Part shown: positions 1 through 5,203 of the stretch, piece by piece
Position numbering within the stretch: position 1 is the stretch's first letter
Layout of the letters: each line of letters starts with the position of its first letter
Origin: Armatimonadota bacterium
Lineage (GTDB): Bacteria; Armatimonadota; Armatimonadia; Armatimonadales; Armatimonadaceae
Assembly (NCBI GenBank): GCA_014381035.1
Contig: JACMIS010000281.1
Coordinates: forward strand, 1-5,215
Direction: 5' to 3'
DNA: 5,215 nt
Position numbers and translations under genes: made by a program
The notes under the pieces: generated by a model
Told to the model about the DNA's origin: nothing
What the model saw: only the letters and a program-made list of their open reading frames with translations
Databases searched by the model: none

Positions 1-62
1 CCAGTAACGACGACAACGAATAAAGAAAGAAAAATCCAAAAACGCTTGAGGAAAGAGAGCAT
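1..62 (-). CDS. N-terminus of a membrane-anchored or exported protein, cut by the window edge
   Basis: Only the first 20 codons, plus two bases of the next, lie in the window. The peptide begins MLSFLKRF and continues with a hydrophobic run rich in Phe, Leu, Ile and Val (about residues 8-20). A Lys-Arg pair at positions 6-7 fits the positive-inside end of a signal anchor or signal peptide. The start is well supported: GGAG at 70-73 lies 7 bases before the ATG, and a sigma-70-like promoter lies a further 30 bases upstream. The family cannot be told from 20 residues. Bitopic proteins such as class A penicillin-binding proteins start this way, but so do many others. It points away from the mobile-element debris and probably belongs to a separate transcription unit from the lacI-propeller-prepilin group. 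Confidence 0.7.
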   Translation of the reverse strand, partial: MLSFLKRFWIFLSLFVVVVT

Positions 63-69
63 TACAAAT

Positions 70-73
70 CTCC
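70..73 (-). promoter_or_regulatory. Ribosome binding site GGAG for the gene at 62
   Basis: GGAG followed by ATTTGTA and then ATG gives a 7-base spacer. It fixes the start of the truncated membrane-protein gene. Confidence 0.65.
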
Positions 74-102
74 ACACTAATTAGCCGAGCAAGACTGCGT
101 GC

Positions 103-131
103 ATTATAACAGAATCGAAAAAGCAATGCAA
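103..131 (-). promoter_or_regulatory. Sigma-70-type promoter for the gene starting at 62
   Basis: Read on the minus strand, a perfect -10 box TATAAT (103-108) is preceded after 17 bases by TTGCAT (126-131), which keeps the TTG of the -35 consensus. The expected start of transcription, near 96, gives a leader of about 35 bases that includes the GGAG ribosome binding site at 70-73. The stretch is clearly richer in A and T than the rest of the window. Confidence 0.65.
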
Positions 132-206
132 ATACAGCCGCTTAAGGCACTTTCGCGGTTCCCATCAGCATCTTACCGACATTTTAGAACCGGATGCGTT
201 CGATTT

Positions 207-232
207 CGATCAAGTATGTAATTATGTGGGTT
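207..232 (+). repeat. Left arm of perfect 26-bp inverted repeat
   Basis: This is the exact reverse complement of 263-288. Its outer end lies at 207/208, and its inner end reads GTGGGTT. Pairing stops at 233 against 262 (C against C). Confidence 0.9.
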
Positions 233-287
233 CGCCGGGTACTTGAGAGGAAAAGTAGTGCCAACCCACATAATTACATACTTGATC
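208..287. mobile_element. ~80-bp mini-element with perfect inverted repeats and IS256-like ends
   Basis: Two arms, 207-232 and 263-288, are perfect 26-bp inverted repeats around a 30-base centre (233-262). The arms are AT-rich and face inwards like transposon ends. Reading inwards from 208 they begin GATCAAGT and later contain TGTGGGTT. This resembles the ends of IS256 as I remember them (GATAAAGT, later TTGTG) and matches the repeat at 605-630 at about 18 of 26 positions. Placing the ends at 208 and 287 leaves 8-bp flanks TCGATTTC and GGTATTTC, which share only ATTTC, so any target duplication is weak. It carries no gene. It may be a non-autonomous element of MITE type, or the collapsed remains of a second IS256-family insertion. 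The transposase fragment to its right ends exactly at its border. Confidence 0.6.
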
Positions 288-288
288 G
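263..288 (-). repeat. Right arm of perfect 26-bp inverted repeat
   Basis: This is the exact reverse complement of 207-232. It begins AACCCACATAATTAC at the inner side and ends CTTGATCG at the border with the transposase fragment. If transcribed, the two arms would form a very stable 26-bp hairpin. Confidence 0.9.
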
Positions 289-572
289 GTATTTCCTCGA
301 ACACCTCGGGCGTGAAAGTGCCGTCACGATTGGGGGGAACTCGCAACTGCTCGATCTTGCCAACGGGCATGATAAGCGACCGCTGGTACGAACCGTTGCG
401 CTCGCCCGTTCTACTATCGGTTTTCTCTCGATGCCGCGCCCCGGGTACCCACTTGTGGGTGATGATCGGCGAGTTCCTCTTCGATTACTTGTTCGAGTAC
501 CGCCTTCGCGGCGGCGCGGATACGGTCGCCGACGGCGACCCGTGTCATGTCGTTGATTTCTTCTTTTGTCAT
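289..572 (-). pseudogene. IS256-family transposase, frameshifted N-terminal fragment
   Basis: From ATG at 572 the first frame reads MTKEEINDMTRV, then AVLEQVIEEELADHHPQVG. It runs into two consecutive TAG codons just after an A-run (421-424 on the plus strand). One extra base there separates it from the next frame, which continues RTGERNGSYQRSL, then VGKIEQLRVPPNRDGTF and EVFEEI. Joined, the fragment is about 94 residues. The order of an acidic helix, R-G-x-RNG-x-Y, and VGxIEQLRVPxxRDGTF is that of the N-terminal part of IS256-family (Mutator-like) transposases, which usually have around 390-400 residues. The later DDE catalytic region is absent, so the fragment is inactive. Homology ends at about 289, where the mini-element begins. 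An IS256-like terminal repeat lies 33 bases upstream of the start codon, as expected for the left end of such an element. Programmed frameshifting is unlikely because the rest of the gene is missing. Confidence 0.82.
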
Positions 573-604
573 TTCCAGTTAGCCTTCCCAAGACGGGAGA
601 GACT

Positions 605-630
605 AACCCACAATTATACAGACGCTATAG
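605..630 (-). repeat. Terminal inverted repeat (left end) of the degraded IS256-family element
   Basis: Read inwards on the minus strand from about 629 the sequence is TATAGCGTCTGTATAATTGT followed by GGG. The block GTATAATTGTG is the same as in the IS256 terminal repeat as I remember it. It lies just upstream of the transposase start, pointing at it, so it marks the outer edge of the insertion. A matching partner of the same element is not present: the arms at 207-288 are related (about 18 of 26) but belong to a different repeat pair. Confidence 0.65.
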
Positions 631-785
631 AATAGCTTCCTACGGGACGGATCTATTTCGGCTTAGGCAATGTCGCCGCACGCTCCTGTACTGCCTGCGC
701 GACATACGCCGCCTGGAACATCTCGAACGCCCCGGAGACTCAGTCCCTCGCTGAGACGGGAATCGTTCGTCCGTGCGGACTCGCG
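631..785. other. Gap between the IS end and the lipoprotein gene, with a possible gene-tail remnant
   Basis: No complete gene is visible. On the minus strand an open frame from about 739 to the TAG at 653-655 reads VSGAFEMFQAAYVAQAVQER and then AATLPKPK. Its codons look like coding sequence, but it is closed upstream by TGA (740-742) and its only ATG (719-721) has no ribosome binding site. It may be the tail of a broken gene. A weak hairpin, CTCAG and CTGAG around 742-758, lacks a U-tract. Confidence 0.35.
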
Positions 786-992
786 TCATTTTCTCGGTGG
801 TGGCGGGGGCGGCTGTGCCTGTTGTTTCCGTTTTGCCAGAAAGTCCGCCGGGGGCGTTGCCGCAACGAACTTTTCGCCGGACTTGTTGGAGGGCGTATCG
901 TTCTTTTTTTCGCTACATCCGGATCCGGCTGACAGCATCAAAAGTAGACTGATAGGCACGATCCATCGGACGGTTTGTTTGCTTGACATCAT
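786..992 (-). CDS. Small predicted lipoprotein with a proline-rich tail
   Basis: This 68-residue protein has a basic N-terminus (K5, R9), a hydrophobic segment at about residues 10-22 (WIVPISLLLMLSA) and a lipobox-like GSGC ending at Cys26. That predicts a signal-peptidase II-processed, lipid-anchored protein. Gly instead of Leu at position -3 is atypical. The mature part is short, charged and low in complexity: SEKKND after the cysteine, then PPADFLAKRKQQAQ and six prolines before a final RK. There is no enzymatic domain. The first of two adjacent ATGs is preferred because AGGAGA at 1001-1006 lies 8 bases before it. Small lipoproteins of this kind often follow prepilin-like genes in Armatimonadota (from memory). 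Here the gap to the prepilin gene is 60 bp and holds a strong hairpin. Function unknown; a role at the cell surface next to the prepilin is inference. Confidence 0.7.
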   Translation of the reverse strand: MMSSKQTVRWIVPISLLLMLSAGSGCSEKKNDTPSNKSGEKFVAATPPADFLAKRKQQAQPPPPPPRK

Positions 993-1010
993 GTTCTGCG
1001 TCTCCTATAA

Positions 1011-1041
1011 CGTCCCCGCCCGCATTGTGCGGGCGGGGACG
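1011..1041. terminator. Strong GC-rich stem-loop between prepilin and lipoprotein genes
   Basis: A perfect 13-bp stem, CGTCCCCGCCCGC (1011-1023) and its complement (1029-1041), closes a 5-base loop. On the minus strand it begins 11 bases after the prepilin stop codon and is followed only by TTATA, so the U-tract is poor. The ribosome binding site of the lipoprotein gene comes directly after it. It may be an incomplete terminator that lowers downstream expression, or a stem that protects or processes the mRNA. Confidence 0.55.
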
Positions 1042-1052
1042 CTCTCGTTTTA

Positions 1053-1874
1053 CTACTTGCGCGAGGCATCCCATAGATTCTTATCGGGCTGACCGTCCGG
1101 ATCGGGATTCGTGGCTTCCGGCTTCATTGCTTTGACATGCCCATCGACGAACGCAAAATTAGCCATTGTCGCATGCGCCGCTGTTACGGTTCCTCTCTTG
1201 CCTTTCGGCCACGACTCCGTCGATTTACCGTTCGGGGTCTCGCCCGGACCGAACCATCCGTCCATCCAATCGACTCCGGTGAAGACAGGTGTACCCTGAA
1301 CAGCGTTCCCCTCCCGCCCGTTCTTTATCACGTCCGCGTTGTGACGCTCGCCGAGCAGGATCGTATCTGCAGGGCGGGAAACATCCGATAGCGAGACGAC
1401 CTTCGCGTTCCAGTTGCCGCCGATCCCGATTGCTCCGTAACGCCCCACCCAGGACTCCTGCTGGTATGCATTCGGAGCATAGGAAGCGGCAGAGGGAACC
1501 CAACTCAGACCGGGCGATAGTTGATCATCATCACTGGGGCAACGAAATACCTGGATATTCTTGATGTACGGCTGGACGCGAAACACCCAACCTGGTCCCC
1601 ACCAGTCCCCGGTTGCCCATGCCTCCTCTCCGGGGACGGGATGGGCGACGGGTTGCACTTCATCGTAGTCCTGGTTGTACTGAAGGAACGATAGCGAGAT
1701 CTGCTTCATATTGGAAAGGCAGGAAGCCTGTCGTGCCTTCTCCCGTGCCTGTGCAAATACGGGAAACAGTATAGCAGCGAGTATGGCGATTATCGCTATA
1801 ACCACGAGTAGTTCGATCAGGGTAAACGCACCTGAGTACGGTCGGCAAGTTCCTGCCTGTGTCATTTGTTTCAT
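1053..1874 (-). CDS. Type IV prepilin-like protein, DUF1559 / H-X9-DG family
   Basis: This is a 273-residue protein. It has a short basic leader, a prepilin cleavage and methylation motif at A16|FTLIE, with the key Glu21 at position +5 of the mature protein, and a hydrophobic helix to about residue 40. An amphipathic stretch [15 protein letters not shown] follows. Further on are the RCPSD motif with Cys112 and, near the C-terminus, His234 followed by nine residues and Asp244-Gly245, the H-X9-DG signature. The residue before the cleavage site is Ala rather than the usual Gly. Family knowledge: such pseudopilin-like proteins are inserted in the inner membrane and processed by a PilD-type prepilin peptidase. 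They occur in many copies in Armatimonadota and Planctomycetota, but their job is largely unknown. AGGAAGA at 1881-1887 lies 6 bases before the ATG. It sits between the propeller and lipoprotein genes on the same strand, so it may act with them at the cell surface. Confidence 0.88.
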   Translation of the reverse strand: MKQMTQAGTCRPYSGAFTLIELLVVIAIIAILAAILFPVFAQAREKARQASCLSNMKQISLSFLQYNQDYDEVQPVAHPVPGEEAWATGDWWGPGWVFRVQPYIKNIQVFRCPSDDDQLSPGLSWVPSAASYAPNAYQQESWVGRYGAIGIGGNWNAKVVSLSDVSRPADTILLGERHNADVIKNGREGNAVQGTPVFTGVDWMDGWFGPGETPNGKSTESWPKGKRGTVTAAHATMANFAFVDGHVKAMKPEATNPDPDGQPDKNLWDASRK

Positions 1875-1920
1875 GTGTCTTCTTCCTATACTTCGTCGGT
1901 GTTGGGCGAACGTTAGTCAG

Positions 1921-1958
1921 TCGCATCTCACGTATCGCCACGGTGCCGCGAGATGCGA
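1921..1958. repeat. Hairpin in the propeller-prepilin gap
   Basis: TCGCATCTC (1921-1929) and GAGATGCGA (1950-1958) form a perfect 9-bp stem around a 20-base loop, starting 12 bases beyond the propeller stop on the minus strand. No run of T follows it, so it is not a standard intrinsic terminator. It could stabilise the 3' end of the propeller message or act as a weak stop. Confidence 0.4.
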
Positions 1959-1970
1959 GTCCAGCCAAGA

Positions 1971-4073
1971 TTATGGGGGGGCGATTTTCCACATGCCATA
2001 ACAGCCTCCGGAAACCCACGCGTAGCGCGTTACCGGGTTGACCCGGATACAGACGGCTTCGTTCGCCCCGTCCTTGGTTCCGGCTGCCAGAGGACTGGTG
2101 CGCGTCAGGTTGACCCAGCTACCAACGGCGGCTGCGTTGGTGGACCGCTGTACGGCAACGTTGGTCTTCATCCAGTCCCGTGCGCTTCCGATATACACGA
2201 TAGCGGGATTGGTAGGATCAACCGCCACGGTGCGTACCGACTCCCCGCCCGTCTGATCGTCGATCGTATCGCACTGCGTCCAAGTGCCGTTCTGGTAGTA
2301 AAACAGGCTCCACTTACCGACTACATACACGCGATCACGGACATGATCGTACGCTATATCGCGTACTTCCCCATCGTTGATGGTAGCAACCTTGATCCAG
2401 GACGCACCGTCATCATTTGATTTCACAATGTCAGTCGAAGTAGTCCCGGTCTTCTTAATCCCGAACAGGTTTTTGTCGGCTCCGGCGGAGACCGTATAGA
2501 CGCCATCGCAACCGCTCATCTTCGACCAGTGCCACCCCCGGTCCGCACTGCGAAGGTTGCCCGCGAACAGGCACCATGGTGCACTCGGCGAGACCAGACT
2601 CACATCGCGCCCATTATCCGCACTTCCGCCGAATGTAACGTCGTTGCCGTTCGCATCATCGGCATTGAACCATGTCGCGCCACCGTCGCGGGAGATCTTC
2701 AACTGACGCGGGTCTGTCCAGCCGGTTCCGTAGCCACACCAGAGAACAGTTTCGCCGGTGTCACTGTATCGGTAGGCGTAACCGCCATAGTTCGAATCAC
2801 CCCACGGGTTCGGACCGGCGTTGCTATAGGTCCATGTCTCGCCGCCGTTCGTGCTGAGTGCCCCGCCGTAATCCTGATGGGCGAAGAAAATCAGGTTCGA
2901 GTCACTGAGACTGAAGTTCCACGCGCCGCCGACCAGGATGCCGTTGTAGCCGTTCGCCGCCCATTGCCAGTTCTGCCCCGAGTCGGAGGTTCTCGTGATC
3001 CAGTCGCCGCCGAACGACCAGGCAGTAGTGGCACTTATCGGATGCCACGCGAACAGTTGAAGGCGGTTGTTGTAAGGCAGGAACGAGTTTGCGTTGTTGT
3101 ATGCTCCTTGACGCCACTGCCCGCCGTTGTTCGTCGTGTACCAGATCTGCTTGTCGTAACCCCCTTTATCGACGACAACCAGGATGCGATTCTGATCGGC
3201 AGGGCTGACTTTGATATTACGGATCGGAAACCCGGTCGGAAGCCCTGTGGTCCCTAACTTCGTCCACGAGTTACCCGTATTCGTTGATTTCCAGACGCCA
3301 TCGGAACGAGTCGCCCAGATGTTGGTACCCGTGGCAGTAATGCTAAACGATTCGCCACTCAGAACTGTCGAGAACGTTCCACCGCCGCCGGTACTTCGCG
3401 AGACGCCCGTGGTCAACGCAGCGAACAGGTTGCCGTTGCCAGCGGTCGCGATGGGGGCATTACCCAACCCGGCATTGACTTGCGACCAGTTGCCACCACC
3501 GTCCGTCGATTTCATAAGCCCTTTTGAACCGGCCGCCCAGTAGATCGTACGCAGATGGTCGTAGGTGCCTTTGCTGGTCGGGTCGAACGCGATCTGGTCC
3601 CGGACATCCCGATAGCCAGCATCGTCACGCGCGACCACCCGCGTCCAGCTCGCCCCTTTATTCGTGGAGCGGTACAGGCCGTTGAAACTGCTGTCGCCCG
3701 AATTAGCACCGACCACGAAGCACCGGTTGCCGTTGGTTCTGTCAATCGCGAGAGCCGAGGAACCGCGTGCATCCAGCCCCACGTTGCACGGCTCCCAGGT
3801 CGCGCCGCCGTCGGTACTCCGAAAAATACCGCCGACATCGGTCCCGAACAACAAGAACGAGCCGGAAGAATCAATCGCTAATGCTTGCGGCCATTGTCCG
3901 CCCTCCCCGCCCATGTTGCCCGCGTTTTTCACCGACTGCGTCACAAGCGGAACAGGTTGCCAAGCTTGTGCTACAACGCAAGACGGCAACAGTAGCGAGC
4001 CTACCGATATTGTAGCCCTGATGGCTAATCCCGTCGTCACAAACCGACACCGTTTCTTTTGAACACTGATCAA
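1971..4073 (-). CDS. Secreted double beta-propeller protein with Asp-box repeats, GH74-like
   Basis: I place the start at TTG 4073 (700 residues), not at the ATG further upstream inside lacI: GGAGG at 4083-4087 is 9 bases away and a signal peptide follows (KKRCR, a hydrophobic stretch, then VVAQA|W near residue 37). Cys32 in LPSC is a weaker lipobox alternative. Eleven Asp-box-type motifs (S/T-x-D/N-x-G-x-x-W/F) lie at about 86, 136, 189, 227, 263, 313, 362, 407, 461, 509 and 552, with a degenerate one near 644. Each marks a propeller blade. TDVGG (Asp79) and QDYGG (Asp401) open two halves of about 320 residues. GH74 xyloglucanases have two propellers and, as I recall, one catalytic Asp from each, in TDIGG- and GDIGG-like motifs. 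A GH74-like hydrolase is therefore plausible; a sialidase-like or non-enzymatic glycan-binding propeller is the alternative. The upstream LacI repressor supports sugar-linked control. Confidence 0.8.
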   Translation of the reverse strand: MISVQKKRCRFVTTGLAIRATISVGSLLLPSCVVAQAWQPVPLVTQSVKNAGNMGGEGGQWPQALAIDSSGSFLLFGTDVGGIFRSTDGGATWEPCNVGLDARGSSALAIDRTNGNRCFVVGANSGDSSFNGLYRSTNKGASWTRVVARDDAGYRDVRDQIAFDPTSKGTYDHLRTIYWAAGSKGLMKSTDGGGNWSQVNAGLGNAPIATAGNGNLFAALTTGVSRSTGGGGTFSTVLSGESFSITATGTNIWATRSDGVWKSTNTGNSWTKLGTTGLPTGFPIRNIKVSPADQNRILVVVDKGGYDKQIWYTTNNGGQWRQGAYNNANSFLPYNNRLQLFAWHPISATTAWSFGGDWITRTSDSGQNWQWAANGYNGILVGGAWNFSLSDSNLIFFAHQDYGGALSTNGGETWTYSNAGPNPWGDSNYGGYAYRYSDTGETVLWCGYGTGWTDPRQLKISRDGGATWFNADDANGNDVTFGGSADNGRDVSLVSPSAPWCLFAGNLRSADRGWHWSKMSGCDGVYTVSAGADKNLFGIKKTGTTSTDIVKSNDDGASWIKVATINDGEVRDIAYDHVRDRVYVVGKWSLFYYQNGTWTQCDTIDDQTGGESVRTVAVDPTNPAIVYIGSARDWMKTNVAVQRSTNAAAVGSWVNLTRTSPLAAGTKDGANEAVCIRVNPVTRYAWVSGGCYGMWKIAPP

Positions 4074-4082
4074 GGTTTCTAT

Positions 4083-4087
4083 CCTCC
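4083..4087 (-). promoter_or_regulatory. Ribosome binding site GGAGG that decides the TTG start of the propeller gene
   Basis: A full GGAGG core is followed by 9 bases (ATAGAAACC) and TTG at 4071-4073. The nearby ATG at 4089 is out of frame and lies on the wrong side of this site. An in-frame GTG at 4038-4040 would drop the basic signal-peptide n-region and has no comparable site. Confidence 0.75.
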
Positions 4088-4095
4088 ATGATTGT

Positions 4096-4111
4096 TCGCC
4101 ATCGATGGCGA
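4096..4111. promoter_or_regulatory. Perfect 16-bp palindrome, candidate operator of the propeller gene
   Basis: TCGCCATCGATGGCGA is fully self-complementary with CG at its centre, the shape favoured by LacI-family repressors, whose hinge helices bend the centre of the operator. It lies in the 50-bp gap between the lacI stop and the propeller gene, 8 bases upstream of the ribosome binding site. Its half-site differs from the palindrome in front of lacI, so a different regulator may bind. As RNA it would form a 6-bp stem with a TCGA loop just before the ribosome binding site. Confidence 0.5.
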
Positions 4112-4123
4112 GTCTATGCCCCT

Positions 4124-5176
4124 TTAGTCTGGGACAGTTTTCAACGCGGACGCCCGCACAACGAATGTCGCGGCGATTGTTTCCGTACGCGGTGGTCCTT
4201 CGCACGATACATGGTCCGACAGTCGTTCCTGTAATCGCTCCCAGGCACGGCGACACATGGCAACGACCGGCTGCGCCACGGTGGCGAGCGGCGGATCGAT
4301 GTATTCCCCTTCGTCGATGCCATCGCATCCGACGAGCAGGACATCACTTCCGACACGGACCCCCCGATCCCGCAACGCCCGATGAACCCCGATGGCGATG
4401 TCGTCAGAAAAACAGAACAGCGCATCCGGTAACGTATTTCCACTATCGAGCCACGCCCCGAACTCCTCGCGGACGTCGGGGCGTCGCGACCACTCGAGTG
4501 CTATCACTTCCGGCATTTTTGAAAGATCAGTCATTGCCTGGTAATAACCAGCGTAGCGATTGTCGGAAGCCCTGGCGAAATAGTGGGTAGTGACGTATGC
4601 GATCCGGTTCGCGCCCTGGTCGTGAAGATGCCGTAGCGCGATAGCGATACCCGGCGTGAAATCGACGGTCAACGTATCAGTTTCGGAAAAGTCATTTTCT
4701 GCGGTAGCGAACGGGCCGAAGCTGACGATAGGGGGATGTTGTGTCCCCCCTCCGCGCGACTCCATCACCGCTTGTACATGCTCGCCCCCGTCGAACGCCA
4801 GAACGCCGTCGACGGGCCACTGCACCAGCACGGTTTCCCCTGCCCGCTCGCGGTCGAGACTGCTCATCTGGCAGATGACGAGTTCCAAGCCGGAATCGAC
4901 GAGCAGTTCACGCACCGCCTGCACGACATCAAGGTGTATCGAAAGCCGCATGGGGAACAGCCACAAGCCGATGACATTGGTCTTCCCTTTGGCAAGCGCG
5001 CGGGCGGCGATGTTCGGCGAGTACCTTACTTCGCGGGCGAACTGCAGGACACGGTCTCGGGTCGCCTGCGGAATAGCGACATCACGTCGCCCGTTCAGGA
5101 CGTAGGAAACCGTGGTGCGCGAAACGCCAGCGCGTTTGGCGACATCAAGCATATTGCTAGTAGTTTCTCGTTTCAT
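4124..5176 (-). CDS. LacI-family transcriptional repressor
   Basis: This 350-residue protein has normal LacI/GalR length. Residues 9-34 form the helix-turn-helix MLDVAKRAGVSRTTVSYVLN; Arg20, Thr21 and Tyr25 occupy the positions that read the operator in LacI (Tyr17, Gln18, Arg22). The hinge helix is SPNIAARALAKG (53-64), with Leu61 at the place of the Leu that wedges into the operator centre. The rest is a periplasmic-binding-protein-like sugar domain, with ALFCFSDDIAIGVHRALRDRG (about 252-272) and LVGCDGIDEGEYIDPPLATV (281-300). Family role: a dimeric cytosolic repressor that responds to a small ligand, usually a sugar or glycoside. The ligand cannot be read from the sequence. No clear ribosome binding site precedes the ATG, and Met9 is a weaker alternative start. 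Palindromes directly upstream suggest autoregulation. The next gene encodes a secreted propeller, so it probably controls a glycan-use unit. Confidence 0.92.
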   Translation of the reverse strand: MKRETTSNMLDVAKRAGVSRTTVSYVLNGRRDVAIPQATRDRVLQFAREVRYSPNIAARALAKGKTNVIGLWLFPMRLSIHLDVVQAVRELLVDSGLELVICQMSSLDRERAGETVLVQWPVDGVLAFDGGEHVQAVMESRGGGTQHPPIVSFGPFATAENDFSETDTLTVDFTPGIAIALRHLHDQGANRIAYVTTHYFARASDNRYAGYYQAMTDLSKMPEVIALEWSRRPDVREEFGAWLDSGNTLPDALFCFSDDIAIGVHRALRDRGVRVGSDVLLVGCDGIDEGEYIDPPLATVAQPVVAMCRRAWERLQERLSDHVSCEGPPRTETIAATFVVRASALKTVPD

Positions 5177-5181
5177 ACGTC

Positions 5182-5201
5182 TTAGTGAAGCGCGTCACTA
5201 A
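5182..5201. promoter_or_regulatory. Candidate LacI-type operator next to the lacI start
   Basis: TTAGTGAAGCGCGTCACTAA is a 20-bp palindrome with nine of ten base pairs matching and GCGC at the centre. It ends 5 bases before the lacI start codon. Its length, symmetry and central CpG fit LacI/GalR-family operators. A protein bound here would cover the probable transcription or translation start of lacI, giving negative autoregulation. Confidence 0.6.
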
Positions 5202-5203
5202 TC

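Noticed and set aside
139..206. Possible C-terminal transposase remnant left of the mini-element
   Set aside because: Minus-strand frames give only short peptides such as IERIRF or VGKMLMGTAKVP between stops, with no match I recognise; treated as intergenic.
194..635. Plus-strand open frames of 120 and 130 codons over the left region
   Set aside because: They run antisense through the transposase fragment and the inverted repeats, and show no independent coding signal.
742..758. Hairpin CTCAG / CTGAG after the lipoprotein gene as a terminator
   Set aside because: Only 5 perfect base pairs, interrupted outer pairing and no U-tract; too weak to call.
2529..3257. A 242-codon open frame on the plus strand
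   Set aside because: It lies entirely antisense to the propeller gene, has no signal, domain or ribosome binding site, and is explained by the GC-rich codons of the opposite strand.
1990..3820. Similar short DNA blocks recurring through the propeller gene, as in a repeat array
   Set aside because: They encode Asp-box motifs at blade spacing and diverge at the DNA level, so they reflect protein repeats and not a CRISPR array or satellite.
4074..4328. N-terminal extension of the propeller frame inside lacI
   Set aside because: The translation is Arg- and Cys-rich and unlike a protein N-terminus; a strong ribosome binding site and signal peptide support TTG 4073 instead.
4656..5185. Two 149-codon plus-strand open frames
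   Set aside because: Both are antisense to lacI, whose domain structure is intact, and their translations have no recognisable protein character.
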